Origin: Vibrio porteresiae DSM 19223
Lineage (GTDB): Bacteria; Pseudomonadota; Gammaproteobacteria; Enterobacterales; Vibrionaceae
Assembly (NCBI RefSeq): GCF_024347055.1
Contig: NZ_AP024895.1
Coordinates: 1,612,001-1,676,000 of the forward strand
DNA length: 64,000 bases
Direction of reading: 5' to 3'
Each line of letters opens with the position of its first letter. Position 1 is the first letter of the stretch. The translations under genes and the position numbers were made by a program. Below the pieces are notes generated by a model. The model was not told where the DNA came from, searched no databases, and worked only from the letters and a program-made list of their open reading frames with translations. This document shows positions 25,660 to 33,844 of the stretch, piece by piece.

Positions 25660-26364
25660 ATGGACTTGTATAAAGCCTATAGGGATGCTGAAGAGGCACT
25701 CAATAATCAAGATTATGAGAGTGCGCATAAGCAGTATGATTGGTTGTTTGAACATGCAGAAAAGATCGAGCCTAGTTATCGTGGTGTGCGGCTTTCTTAT
25801 GGTCTTGCCGGTTGGTTGGAAGTGGCTAAACACTATCCTCCCGCGATGGAGCGACTTCTAGAACTGCAGCAACTAGCACTGCAGCGTTATTATCAAACCA
25901 GTGAGTGTAAGGCATTTCGTGATTTCGCCAGACTTTCTGATTATCTTGAAAAGCAAGCCGATGTACTGAAAGAATTTGAACGCGTTGCACAAAGCGATAC
26001 GTCACAGGCAAAGGACGTTTTCTACTGGGCTTACAATGACCTCGTTGCCGATAAACAGTGGCTCACTTGCGCACAATACCTAGATGACGAGATGATCAGT
26101 GACAAATATGATTTAACGTTATTGTGTTTTGACAATCTAAAAAAAAGAGATGAGTCTGTTGTCGACAGCTTAACCGATGAGCAACAGAATGAGTCAATAC
26201 GAATCAGGAATGAAATCATTACACGGGATCTGGTTAATCTGTTTCACTGCTTAGCAGCAATGCCAACTGAAAATCAACTTATTGAATATAAGAATAAAGC
26301 CAAACAAGATCTGACTGAGCGGGAATTATCTCAATTATTAGAGCAATTAGAACAGATCAAGTAA
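25660..26364 (+). CDS. Hypothetical helical protein, TPR-like
   Basis: A 234-residue soluble, acidic, all-helical protein. The N-terminal part (YKAYRDAEEALNNQDYESAH, followed by QYDWLFEHAEKIEPSYRGVRLSYGL) looks like tetratricopeptide repeats, which suggests protein-protein contact. I do not recognise a specific family. It follows attC5 but is not followed by another attC; instead a terminator lies at 26400. It may therefore be a chromosomal gene next to the cassette insertion, or the last cassette with a lost attC. Confidence 0.65.
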   Translation: MDLYKAYRDAEEALNNQDYESAHKQYDWLFEHAEKIEPSYRGVRLSYGLAGWLEVAKHYPPAMERLLELQQLALQRYYQTSECKAFRDFARLSDYLEKQADVLKEFERVAQSDTSQAKDVFYWAYNDLVADKQWLTCAQYLDDEMISDKYDLTLLCFDNLKKRDESVVDSLTDEQQNESIRIRNEIITRDLVNLFHCLAAMPTENQLIEYKNKAKQDLTERELSQLLEQLEQIK

Positions 26365-26376
26365 GGCCTAAAATTG

Positions 26377-26431
26377 GGTGATATCACCTATAGCTAAGGG
26401 AAAATAGGTCTCTGCCTCGGCCTATTTTCGC
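26377..26431. terminator. Palindrome and bidirectional terminator
   Basis: A perfect palindrome GGTGATATCACC (26377-26388) is followed by a hairpin whose arms GAAAATAGG (26400-26408) and CCTATTTTC (26421-26429) pair perfectly. It lies between the convergent hypothetical gene and the hxlR-type gene. Confidence 0.65.
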
Positions 26432-26738
26432 TATATGTCTCGATAAAACACTTGGATTCGAGACTTGTCAGCCATTGGGCTTGCGACCTCTGGTCTCATT
26501 TCTCAGTGGCAGTGAATCACCGTATTGTTCCCACCATTTGGTCAATGCTTCCATCGTTGGCCCTAAGCCGCGCGCTTTGTCGGTAATCTCATATTCGACT
26601 CGTGGTGGTACCTCAGGATAGATGGTACGAGAAACCAAACCATCGGCTTCCAATTCCCTAAGCTGAGTTGTCAACATGTGCTGAGTTATCCCAGGGATCG
26701 CTTTACGTAGTTCACCAAAGCGATAAATGCGTTGATTG

Positions 26739-26742
26739 AGCA
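26739..26742. repeat. Target site duplication, left copy (AGCA)
   Basis: AGCA directly abuts the left terminal TG of the IS3 element. The same four bases follow the right end. Confidence 0.85.
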
Positions 26743-26820
26743 TGTAATCACCCCCTAAAATAGTGGCATACCATTTTAGAGTTCTTCTGCATAAACTGAT
26801 TTAATCAGGGAGAACTCGCT

Positions 26821-27087
26821 ATGAAGAAATCACGCTATACCGAAACACAAATCGTGAAGATTTTGAAAGAAGTAGAAGGTGGTCGTCTTATCAAGGAAGT
26901 TTGCCGTGAATACGGCATATCAGAGGCAACCTACTACAACTGGAAGTCTAAATACGGGGGTATGGAAGCCTCTGACGTCAAACGTTTAAAAGAGCTAGAA
27001 GATGAAAACCGTCGCCTTAAATCGATGTTTGCAGAACTGAGCCTAGAGCACCGTATTCTCAAAGATATCATCGAAAAAAAGCTGTGA
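26821..27087 (+). CDS. IS3-family transposase OrfA
   Basis: An 88-residue protein. The N-terminal helix-turn-helix reads RYTETQIVKILKEVEGGRLI followed by KEVCREYGISEATYYNWKSKYGG. A leucine-zipper-like C-terminus follows (LKELEDENRRLKSMFAELSL). It binds the IS ends. The canonical slippery heptamer A AAA AAG at 27075-27081 near its end should allow a -1 frameshift into OrfB to make the full OrfAB transposase. Confidence 0.93.
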   Translation: MKKSRYTETQIVKILKEVEGGRLIKEVCREYGISEATYYNWKSKYGGMEASDVKRLKELEDENRRLKSMFAELSLEHRILKDIIEKKL

Positions 27088-27932
27088 AGCCAGCGATTAG
27101 ACGTGAATTTGTTGACTATGCACGGCGAGTGCACAAAGTCAGTTTACGTCTTGCTTGTCGCGCAGTTGGCATCAGCGACTCAGTTTATCGATATCAGCCT
27201 AAATTGAACGATGACCAAGAGGTTATTAGTGAGCTACAAAAGGCCGCTGAGCGCTATCCAGCCTATGGCTTCAGTATGTTACTTAAGATCCTTCGTCGGT
27301 GGGGTCATACATGGAATCATAAGCGAATATATCGGATTTACTGCGAGCTAAAACTGAATAAACGCCGTAAAGGGAAAAAGCGTCTACCAAGCCGTAACCC
27401 TGAGCCGCTGAGTGTACCGCTGTCAGAGAATCAATGCTGGTCTATCGACTTTATGAGCGATAGCTTGCAATGCGGACGTCGGTTCCGAACCTTCAATATT
27501 GTGGATGATTTTAATCGAGAAGCGTTAGCCATCGAAGTCGATCTCAGCCTACCAGCTCAGCGAGTGATTCGAGTACTTGAGCGGGTCATTGCATGGCGAG
27601 GATACCCAGAGAAACTCCGAATGGATAACGGCCCTGAATTTATCTCTACAACATTGGCAACGTGGGCAGAAGAGCACGATGTTCAGTTGGAATTTATCCA
27701 GCCAGGGAAACCGACTCAGAACTCGTACGTTGAACGATTTAATCGCACATACCGCACTGAAATCTTAGATATGTACGTCTTCAAAACACTAACGGAAGTT
27801 CGAGAGTTAACAGAGGACTGGCTCAGAGAATACAACGAAGAACGACCTCATGGTGCACTGGATGATTTGACACCATGGGAATATTTAATGAAGCATGAAA
27901 AGGCTGAAAACTCTAATTATGGGTGTAACTAA
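27084..27932 (+). CDS. IS3-family transposase OrfB (DDE integrase domain)
   Basis: A 282-residue catalytic part with an rve-type DDE domain. The first Asp is in SIDFMSDSL, the second in RMDNGPEF, and the Glu in YVERFNRTYRTE; a characteristic EYNEERPHGALDDLTPWEY ends the domain. It is in the -1 frame relative to OrfA and overlaps it by four bases. A free GTG at 27084 could start OrfB alone, but the frameshift product OrfAB is the expected active enzyme. Confidence 0.93.
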   Translation: MKPAIRREFVDYARRVHKVSLRLACRAVGISDSVYRYQPKLNDDQEVISELQKAAERYPAYGFSMLLKILRRWGHTWNHKRIYRIYCELKLNKRRKGKKRLPSRNPEPLSVPLSENQCWSIDFMSDSLQCGRRFRTFNIVDDFNREALAIEVDLSLPAQRVIRVLERVIAWRGYPEKLRMDNGPEFISTTLATWAEEHDVQLEFIQPGKPTQNSYVERFNRTYRTEILDMYVFKTLTEVRELTEDWLREYNEERPHGALDDLTPWEYLMKHEKAENSNYGCN

Positions 27933-27948
27933 TTAGGGGAGGTTTACA

Positions 27949-27952
27949 AGCA
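27949..27952. repeat. Target site duplication, right copy (AGCA)
   Basis: AGCA directly follows the terminal CA of the IS3 element and matches the left copy. Confidence 0.85.
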
Positions 27953-28140
27953 GCCACATAATCTCCAGCTTCCACTTTCCCGATAACAGCGAAAATGCTC
28001 TGCGCATTTCTTCGTGCATATTGCGTTGATTTTGTTCATTAGTCATATAAATGATACCAACCCATTGAAATTCATCCTACTTGTTAATTTTTCTATTACA
28101 TAACATTATCGCTGCAAAGTCGAACAGCTTAAGGCAATTT

Positions 28141-28560
28141 ATGACCACGATATACACCTATTGGATAAGCACCACCTTGCTCTCATTGCTGTATTTAGCA
28201 TCAGCAACCCTTTACACAATGAAAACCAATTGGGTAAAGGAGCAGTTCACGGCGTTTGGCTATCCGAGTTATCTAGTAAAACCGTTGATCTTTTGTAAGA
28301 CGTTAGCCGTGATTGTGGTGATTTCTCGGTTTAACACCAGCTTAACGGATTTCACTTATGCGGCGATGACATTGCATTTGATGTTAGCCATTGGAGCGCA
28401 TTGGGGGGTGAAAAAGCCCAAAGAAGCGTTACCAGCCATAGTGGGCGTTCTGCTTATTGCGGCGTCATTTACGACCCAGAATGCGGCACGAAACTTACCG
28501 TCAGCCAATAGTGCTGGAGCCTCTTTCATTACTGAAACTGTAGGAAAAAATCATGAATAG
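28141..28560 (+). CDS. DoxX-like small membrane protein
   Basis: A protein of about 139 residues with four membrane segments, fitting the DoxX-like family (YWISTTLLSLLYLASATLYT at the start, FGYPSYLVKPLIFCKTLAVI in the second loop and helix). Members are linked to quinone or thiosulfate redox functions, and several act beside oxidoreductases. The ATG at 28141 has AAGG about 6 nt upstream. Its end overlaps the next gene by 8 bp, so the two are translated together. It is divergent from the disrupted hxlR gene, with about 95 bp between start codons, and is the likely first gene of the regulated operon. Confidence 0.8.
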   Translation: MTTIYTYWISTTLLSLLYLASATLYTMKTNWVKEQFTAFGYPSYLVKPLIFCKTLAVIVVISRFNTSLTDFTYAAMTLHLMLAIGAHWGVKKPKEALPAIVGVLLIAASFTTQNAARNLPSANSAGASFITETVGKNHE

Positions 28561-29296
28561 ATTAATTGGAAAAGTAGCCATTGTTACGGGTGGTAGCAAG
28601 GGCATTGGTCGTGCAACGGCCAAACTGTTTGCGGCTGAAGGAGCGTTAGTTGCTGTGGTTTCTCGTTCTCAACACAATGTCGATGCAGTAGTAAACGAAA
28701 TTGCAGCAGAAGGTGGTCAAGCTATGGCAATTGCCTGCGATATTAGCGACCCAACTCAAACCAAGGTCGCAATACAACAAGTGGTTGATACCTTTGGTGG
28801 CATCGACATTCTGGTGAACAATGCGTTTGATCCTTCTGCGCCATTTTCTTCCGTGCTTGAACTCTCGGTTGAGCAGTTACAACGTAATTTTGAAATCGGT
28901 CCAATTGCCTATTTACGTTGGATGCAGGCCGCTTACCCGTATTTGAAAAAGAGTGGTTCGGGTCGAGTAATCAACTTTGGGTCGATGGCTGGCGTCACTG
29001 GATTAACTGGGTATGCTCCTTACAACATGGCTAAAGAAGCAGTGCGAGCGTTAACTCGTACCGCCGCTCGCGAGTGGGCGGTAGATAACATCACCGTAAA
29101 TAATATGATGCCAGTCGCCAAAACATGGGGCGATGATGTAGAGCTTCCGCCGCCTGCTTGCCCGTTGGGACGTTATGGCTCACCCGAGGAAGACATCGCA
29201 CCTGTGGTGTTATTCTTAGCGAGCCAAGATTCACAGTATATGACCGGATACAGTATGACACCGGATGGTGGCTTGCTCATCGATAGTGCTCGATAA
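28553..29296 (+). CDS. Short-chain dehydrogenase/reductase (glucose dehydrogenase-like)
   Basis: A 247-residue classical SDR. It has the cofactor motif TGGSKGIGRAT, the NNA-type segment (ILVNNAFDPS), an active-site serine in INFGSMAGV, and YAPYNMAKEAVRAL with the catalytic Tyr and Lys. The C-terminus ends GYSMTPDGGLLIDSAR. It would oxidise or reduce a carbonyl compound with NAD(P), but the substrate is unknown. It overlaps the DoxX-like gene by 8 bp and precedes an NmrA-type gene, forming one operon. Confidence 0.9.
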   Translation: MNRLIGKVAIVTGGSKGIGRATAKLFAAEGALVAVVSRSQHNVDAVVNEIAAEGGQAMAIACDISDPTQTKVAIQQVVDTFGGIDILVNNAFDPSAPFSSVLELSVEQLQRNFEIGPIAYLRWMQAAYPYLKKSGSGRVINFGSMAGVTGLTGYAPYNMAKEAVRALTRTAAREWAVDNITVNNMMPVAKTWGDDVELPPPACPLGRYGSPEEDIAPVVLFLASQDSQYMTGYSMTPDGGLLIDSAR

Positions 29297-29361
29297 CCTT
29301 GCCCAAGAGCCCAAATATTTCGGGCTCTCTAAACCCATTGGTTTGATTATTGGAATGTATT

Positions 29362-29997
29362 ATGAATATTACGCTGTTTGGGGCGACTGGAAAAACGGGG
29401 CCTTATCTTATTGAAGAAGGATTGAAGCGAGGCCATGAGATTACGGTATTTGCGCGTCAGTCCAGTCGCTTTGACTACAAAAATGTGCGTATTGTACGCG
29501 GCGATTTCACTGATGCTATTGCGCTGCATGAAGCGATTAACGGCGCGGATGCTGTGCTGTCAGCGCTGGGTCCAACGCAATTTCCTCATCCGAAAGGCGA
29601 GCCGATTGCTCATGCAACGCAAGCTCTGATAGATATCATGGCGCAAGCGCAGGTGAGGCGCTTGATTGCCGTTTCGACTGGGACAGCGGCTGACCCTGAT
29701 GATCGCTATGATATGAAGATTCGTCTGCCAGCCATTTTGATTAAGTACCTAATGCCGAGTATTTACCAAGATATCGTGACACTGGCTCAGGTGATTCGCC
29801 AATCCGATCGTGATTGGACAATGGTGAGAGCGGGTTTCTTAACGAACCGAAGTAATTCAAAAGGCATTAATGTCGGCGTGTATGGCAAAACTCGTCATCA
29901 ACTTGCGCTTAGTCGCTTAGATCTTGCCAAATTTATGTTTGACCAAATTGAGAGCGATAGCTATCTAGCCAAAGCTCCGGGTATTAGTTCTTGTTAG
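29362..29997 (+). CDS. NAD(P)-binding NmrA/atypical SDR protein
   Basis: A 211-residue protein with the Rossmann motif MNITLFGATGKTGPYLIEEG and VRGDFTDAIALHEAINGADA, typical of the NAD(P)H-binding, NmrA-like atypical SDRs. It lacks the classical YxxxK motif. Such proteins reduce flavins or quinones or act as redox sensors. It follows the SDR gene by 65 bp and is the last gene before a terminator, probably in the operon controlled by the hxlR-type gene. Confidence 0.85.
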   Translation: MNITLFGATGKTGPYLIEEGLKRGHEITVFARQSSRFDYKNVRIVRGDFTDAIALHEAINGADAVLSALGPTQFPHPKGEPIAHATQALIDIMAQAQVRRLIAVSTGTAADPDDRYDMKIRLPAILIKYLMPSIYQDIVTLAQVIRQSDRDWTMVRAGFLTNRSNSKGINVGVYGKTRHQLALSRLDLAKFMFDQIESDSYLAKAPGISSC

Positions 29998-30060
29998 TTT
30001 CTTTTTTCTGAGAAGGAAAACAAAAGCAATGAATAAATTGAGCATATTCGAGACGAGAAA

Positions 30061-30087
30061 AGGGTATCCCGGGCAAGGCGATACCCT
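30061..30087. terminator. Hairpin between convergent genes
   Basis: AGGGTATC pairs with GATACCCT around an 11-nt loop, between the NmrA-type gene and the convergent SDR. Confidence 0.6.
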
Positions 30088-30139
30088 GTATTATTATGTG
30101 GATTATTTATTCAACAGCTAAGCGATTGAATGATGTCTA

Positions 30140-30883
30140 TTATTCCGGCTGCGCCGTTGGGCGGAACAAGATTTCTGACACATCGACTTCATCAGGTTGT
30201 GAAATCGCAAACGCCACCATACGCGCAAAGGCATCAGGAGAAAGACCAAATTCACCGACGATTTTCTTCACGGTTTCTTGGATGTCTTTCTGACTGATAT
30301 GCTCAAGCAACTCAGTATTGACCGCTCCAGGAGAGATGATGGTGGTGCGCAGGTTGTAAGGTTTCACTTCTTGACGAAGGCCTTCTGAAATCGCGCGAAC
30401 TGCCCATTTAGTACCGCAGTAAACCCCCGCACCTTGAGAGACAATGTGACCATATACAGACGAAACGTTGATGATGTGACCGGATTTTTGCGCTTGCATG
30501 TGTGGCAACGCGGCAGCAATACCGTTCAGAACGCCTTTAATATTGACATCAATCGTCTCGTTCCATTCCGCAATTTGTAAACGTTCAAACGGAGCGAGTG
30601 GCATCAACCCCGCATTGTTAAGAAGAACATCAACGCGACCGTAGTTTTCTACTGCAGTGTCGACCAGTTTTTTAACCTCTTCATGGTTTTTGACGTCAGT
30701 GGTTACCGCTGTTGCAATGCCGCCAGCATCAACAATTTCTTTTACGATAACCTCAAGCTTTTCTGCGCGGCGAGCGCCAAGCACCACTTTTGCGCCTTCA
30801 GCGGCGAGCAATCTCGCGGTCGCTTCGCCCAGACCAGAGCTAGCGCCAGTGATGACAACGACTTTATCTTTAATATTTTGCAT
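30140..30883 (-). CDS. Short-chain dehydrogenase/reductase
   Basis: A protein of about 247 residues with the SDR motifs TGASSGLGEATARL, LLNNAGLMPL, the active-site serine in INVSSVYG, and YCGTKWAVRAISEGL. It resembles the YdfG-like SDRs that reduce serine or hydroxy acids or aldehydes, but the substrate is not determined. The ATG at 30883 was chosen because AGAGGT stands 5 nt before it; an in-frame ATG 45 nt earlier has no site. It lies downstream of an MFS gene on the same strand, with an inverted repeat between them. Confidence 0.9.
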   Translation of the reverse strand: MQNIKDKVVVITGASSGLGEATARLLAAEGAKVVLGARRAEKLEVIVKEIVDAGGIATAVTTDVKNHEEVKKLVDTAVENYGRVDVLLNNAGLMPLAPFERLQIAEWNETIDVNIKGVLNGIAAALPHMQAQKSGHIINVSSVYGHIVSQGAGVYCGTKWAVRAISEGLRQEVKPYNLRTTIISPGAVNTELLEHISQKDIQETVKKIVGEFGLSPDAFARMVAFAISQPDEVDVSEILFRPTAQPE

Positions 30884-30919
30884 AGATACCTCTATTGATA
30901 ATGAATGATGGTTAATAAA

Positions 30920-30983
30920 CGGTTTCACATTGACGCGAATAACCAGAGTGTTCCTCTTAATCTTGTATAAGAAGGTGAAACCG
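30920..30983. repeat. Inverted repeat between the MFS and SDR genes
   Basis: CGGTTTCAC (30920-30928) and GTGAAACCG (30975-30983) are perfect inverted copies 46 nt apart in the spacer before the SDR start. They may be half-sites of a regulator or the base of an RNA structure. Confidence 0.45.
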
Positions 30984-31010
30984 AGTGGGTATTTGTCGAT
31001 AAAAACTGCC

Positions 31011-32177
31011 TTATCGACGGTGAGGAAACGCGTACGTCGAATTGATTTTTACAATCAATAAACTGACGAACAGTAGCCCAGCTAACGTCACTGGTAGTGA
31101 TGATGTACCATAGAATTGCAGCAGCACGCCGCCTACGATTCCGCCAAGGGAAATGGCACTATTCCAACTCACTACGGTTAAGGACATAGCAAGTTCAGCC
31201 CATTCACCTGCCGCATCAGCTAATGCGGTATTCAGTAGAGTGGCTGCGCCGCCGAAGGTTAATCCCCAGATGGCGGTTCCAATCAGAATGACATCGGAAC
31301 TTTTGATAAATAGACTGAAAATGACCGCAACAAGGAAGAAGCACAGCAGTGAAATCAACACCATTTTGCGCAAGTATTTGTCGATCAATTTCCCAGTGAT
31401 AACAATGCCGACTAAAGAGGTGAGACCAAAGATCATCAAGACCCACTGCACATGGCTATTCATTCCCGATGGCTGAACAAATGGCGCGATATAGGTATAA
31501 AGGATGTTATGCGCAAGCATCCATGTCATTACCACCGCCAGTACAGGTTTGACCCCTTTAATATGCAGTACCTTGCTAAATTCCAGTTTCATCTGTTTTG
31601 ATTGTCCTGGGACATTTGGTACATACGCAGCGATCCAAATCATCAGCAATGCAGAAAGAATCGACATTGCATCAAAAGTTAATTTCCAACCCAAAACTTG
31701 CCCAAGCCAAGTGCCTAAAGGAACACCAGCGGAAAGAGCAATCGGAGTGCCCACCATAGCGATCGCCATCGCTTTGCCTTGTTGATATGGCTCGACGATG
31801 CGGCGTGCATAACTGGCCAGTAAGCTCCAAGCTAATCCCGCACAGGCTCCCGCTAAAAAGCGGGCGGTGAAAGTGAGCACTAAGTTGGTTGATAGTGCCG
31901 TTAAGGTATTAAATAGAATAAAACCAAGCACGGTGGTGAGCAGAACATTTCGGCGTGACCACGCGCGGGTCGCAATGGTTAACGGAATAGCGGCAAACAG
32001 TGAGCCTAACGCATAGGCGGTCACCCACTGGCCAGCTGTCGATAGTGGAATCGCTAAGTCATGGCTTATCTCTGGAAGCAAACCTGCTGGGATAGTTTCT
32101 GTCATAATGCAGATAAAACCCGTCATGGCAAAGGCGAGCAACGCCATATAAGGCATTGGTTTTTCATGTTTTGTCAT
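31011..32177 (-). CDS. MFS transporter (AraJ/YdhP-like exporter)
   Basis: A protein of about 388 residues with twelve membrane segments of the DHA1-type MFS (MALLAFAMTGFICIMTETIP and GLLPEISHDLAIPLSTAGQW at the start, then ALGSLFAAIPLTIATRAWSR). It resembles the AraJ/YdhP group, which exports sugars, purines or toxic compounds. The start at 32177 was chosen over an ATG 39 nt upstream on family alignment. It is transcribed toward the SDR gene and may share its transcript. Confidence 0.85.
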   Translation of the reverse strand: MTKHEKPMPYMALLAFAMTGFICIMTETIPAGLLPEISHDLAIPLSTAGQWVTAYALGSLFAAIPLTIATRAWSRRNVLLTTVLGFILFNTLTALSTNLVLTFTARFLAGACAGLAWSLLASYARRIVEPYQQGKAMAIAMVGTPIALSAGVPLGTWLGQVLGWKLTFDAMSILSALLMIWIAAYVPNVPGQSKQMKLEFSKVLHIKGVKPVLAVVMTWMLAHNILYTYIAPFVQPSGMNSHVQWVLMIFGLTSLVGIVITGKLIDKYLRKMVLISLLCFFLVAVIFSLFIKSSDVILIGTAIWGLTFGGAATLLNTALADAAGEWAELAMSLTVVSWNSAISLGGIVGGVLLQFYGTSSLPVTLAGLLFVSLLIVKINSTYAFPHRR

Positions 32178-32298
32178 GGATATCTCGAAAATTGGTAATG
32201 GTGTTTTAAAGAGCATGGCAATCCATGCGCTGTGACTTGTCGCTGAATATGGGTGGATTTTAGAGGTGGTATACCGCTTGTTTTTATGTGAGATAAGG

Positions 32299-32327
32299 AG
32301 CGTTCAGCACTCTTATCACTGAACGCT
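32299..32327 (-). terminator. Hairpin after the YqhD-like gene
   Basis: AGCGTTCAG pairs with CTGAACGCT around an 11-nt loop, just past the stop of the leftward YqhD-like gene. Confidence 0.55.
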
Positions 32328-32341
32328 TCTTGCTCTTAAGA

Positions 32342-33499
32342 TTACAGAGCGAGTTTAAGGATCTCAGCTGCACTTTCAGCGGTGATGGATTGGTTTTCAC
32401 CAATATTGACATGACCGTGTTCTTCCAGTTTTGCCACGACGATCGGGATGATTTCTTCACCTAATCCATAGTCGGATAGATGGGTTTTAATCCCCATGGA
32501 TTCAAAGAACTGAGTAGTGCATGCAATCGCTTTTTCCGCCATCGCCAGTTCATCTTGCACTGGGATGTCCCATACACGAGCTGCGTATTGGGCAAGCTTC
32601 GCGGATTTCTCTTTTTTGCAGAAAGTCCACAGCGCAGGCAACACGATCGCTAGCGTTTGGGCATGATCAAGTCCATAAAGCCCCGTGATTTCTTGACCGA
32701 TCATGTGTGTTGCCCAGTCGGCAGGAACGCCTGTGCTTAGCACGCCGTTTAATGCCATGGTGGCAGACCACATAATATTGGCGCGCGCTTCATAGTTATC
32801 AGGTTGGGTCAGCGCTTTTGGTCCATCTTCTTTTAGCGTATTAAGCAGACCTTCTGCGATACGGTCAGGAATTTTGGCATTAACCGGGTAGGTGATGTAC
32901 TGCTCCAGAATGTGGATAAATGCATCCACCACACCATTTGCGGTCTGATTTTTAGGCAGCGTAAAGGTAATTTCTGGCTCTAAAACCGAGAATTTTGGCA
33001 GTACGTAAGGAGAGCCAAAGAACAATTTGTCTTTGGTTTCCGCTTTGGTGACTACAGCCACGTTATTCATCTCTGAGCCTGTTGCTGCAATAGTTAACAC
33101 ACAGCCAATCGGCAGCGCATCTTGCACAACATTGCCGTAGCTTTTGACTATTTCCCAAGCATCGCCTTGATATTTTGCTGCAGCAGCAATGAATTTGGTT
33201 CCGTCAATAACAGAGCCACCACCGACAGCAAGCAAGAAGTCGATATTTTCTGATTTTACGATCTCAACGGCACGCATCAATGTTTCGTAATGAGGGTTCG
33301 CTTCAACACCGCCAAATTCGAAAACAATGTCGTTTTCTAATGCATCTTTAACGCGTTGCAGAACACCTGTTTTCACCACACTGCCGCCGCCATAGACAAT
33401 CATGACACGTTTGTCTTGGGGAATTTCGTTATTAATTTGTGCGATTTGATTTTTGCCAAACAGCACTTTAACCGGATTATGAAAGATGAAGTTTTCCAT
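32342..33499 (-). CDS. yqhD: Iron-type alcohol dehydrogenase, YqhD-like (NADPH-dependent aldehyde reductase)
   Basis: A 385-residue group III (iron/zinc-containing) alcohol dehydrogenase. It shows MENFIFHNPVKVLFGKNQIA, VYGGGSVVKTG, the GGGS nucleotide site (AVGGGSVIDG) and GSEMNNVAV. The metal ligands fall in VVDAFIHILEQY and GLDHAQTLAIVLP. YqhD reduces toxic aldehydes such as acrolein and malondialdehyde with NADPH and is induced by oxidative stress. AGG lies 8 nt before the ATG at 33499, and the upstream in-frame extension is probably not coding. A LysR-box-like element stands 124-146 nt upstream, which suggests control by the LysR gene at 36239. Confidence 0.88.
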   Translation of the reverse strand: MENFIFHNPVKVLFGKNQIAQINNEIPQDKRVMIVYGGGSVVKTGVLQRVKDALENDIVFEFGGVEANPHYETLMRAVEIVKSENIDFLLAVGGGSVIDGTKFIAAAAKYQGDAWEIVKSYGNVVQDALPIGCVLTIAATGSEMNNVAVVTKAETKDKLFFGSPYVLPKFSVLEPEITFTLPKNQTANGVVDAFIHILEQYITYPVNAKIPDRIAEGLLNTLKEDGPKALTQPDNYEARANIMWSATMALNGVLSTGVPADWATHMIGQEITGLYGLDHAQTLAIVLPALWTFCKKEKSAKLAQYAARVWDIPVQDELAMAEKAIACTTQFFESMGIKTHLSDYGLGEEIIPIVVAKLEEHGHVNIGENQSITAESAAEILKLAL

Positions 33500-33622
33500 T
33501 GAGTAACCTTTTGACACTAAGAAAATAAAAAGCAAAGAGGCTTCATAAACATCGTATTTGCCTTCGTTGAGAAAGACTTTACCAAGCAAGCGTCGAGGAA
33601 TTAATAGCTACAAATTTGATTT

Positions 33623-33645
33623 ATTTGTTAGTGAAATTCACAAAT
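33623..33645. promoter_or_regulatory. LysR-box-like dyad before yqhD
   Basis: ATTTGT and ACAAAT are perfect inverted copies flanking an 11-base core TAGTGAAATTC, a T-N11-A type LysR site. The same core with two changes occurs at 36155-36177. Confidence 0.55.
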
Positions 33646-33803
33646 ACCAGTGGCACGTAGCATCAGGGAAAAATGATTTTGAATGGAATTATTGGGTTAA
33701 AAAGTAATGGGCTTTGTAACGAATAGCAGGCGCAGTGGTGATTAACCGAGATGTGATTATCGATTCCGCCCGAATCACGCAAAATCAAAAGCTTTGGTCA
33801 TAA

Positions 33804-33836
33804 AAAATAAGGAAGACTCCCTGTCTTCCTTATTTT
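33804..33836 (-). terminator. Strong hairpin after the Tat-signal dehydrogenase gene
   Basis: AAAATAAGGAAGAC (33804-33817) pairs perfectly over 14 bp with GTCTTCCTTATTTT (33823-33836). It directly follows the dehydrogenase stop and ends that transcript before yqhD. Confidence 0.85.
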
Positions 33837-33844
33837 CTAGCTAA

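Larger units (their letters stand above)
26743..27948 (+). mobile_element. IS3-family insertion sequence, complete, 1206 bp
   Basis: The element begins TGTAATCACCCCCTAA and ends, as reverse complement, TGTAAACCTCCCCTAA, giving imperfect terminal inverted repeats of about 20-25 bp with TG...CA ends. It carries two overlapping frames typical of IS3 and is flanked by AGCA duplications. A 4-bp duplication fits the IS407/IS51 side of the family. All parts needed for transposition look intact. It lies inside an hxlR-type gene and its transposase genes read toward the divergent oxidoreductase operon. Confidence 0.92.
26468..28046 (-). pseudogene. HxlR-family regulator gene split by an IS3 element
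   Basis: The 5' part starts at ATG 28046 and encodes MTNEQNQRNMHEEMRRAFSL followed by LSGKWKLEIMWL. The 3' part (26468-26742) encodes NQRIYRFGELRKAIPGITQH, followed by MLTTQLRELEADGLVSRTIY and the rest of the domain. Removing the 1206-bp element and one copy of the 4-bp duplication restores a single 122-codon frame (WLL-NQR) with no other defect. HxlR proteins are winged-helix repressors of redox or aldehyde genes, often divergent from an oxidoreductase, as here. The 3' fragment can no longer form an intact DNA-binding protein. The clean, undecayed halves suggest a recent insertion. Confidence 0.92.

Noticed and set aside
22225..26364. Genomic island with phage or ICE genes
   Set aside because: No phage, conjugation or integrase gene is present. 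The attC sites explain the foreign genes as integron cassettes.
26468..26743. A 91-codon HxlR-type gene starting beside the IS element
   Set aside because: It is only the 3' part of a split gene. The 5' part lies beyond the IS element and restores the normal family length.
28081..28140. Earlier start for the DoxX-like protein
   Set aside because: The ATG at 28141 has AAGG at good spacing and fits the family. The extension overlaps the divergent promoter.
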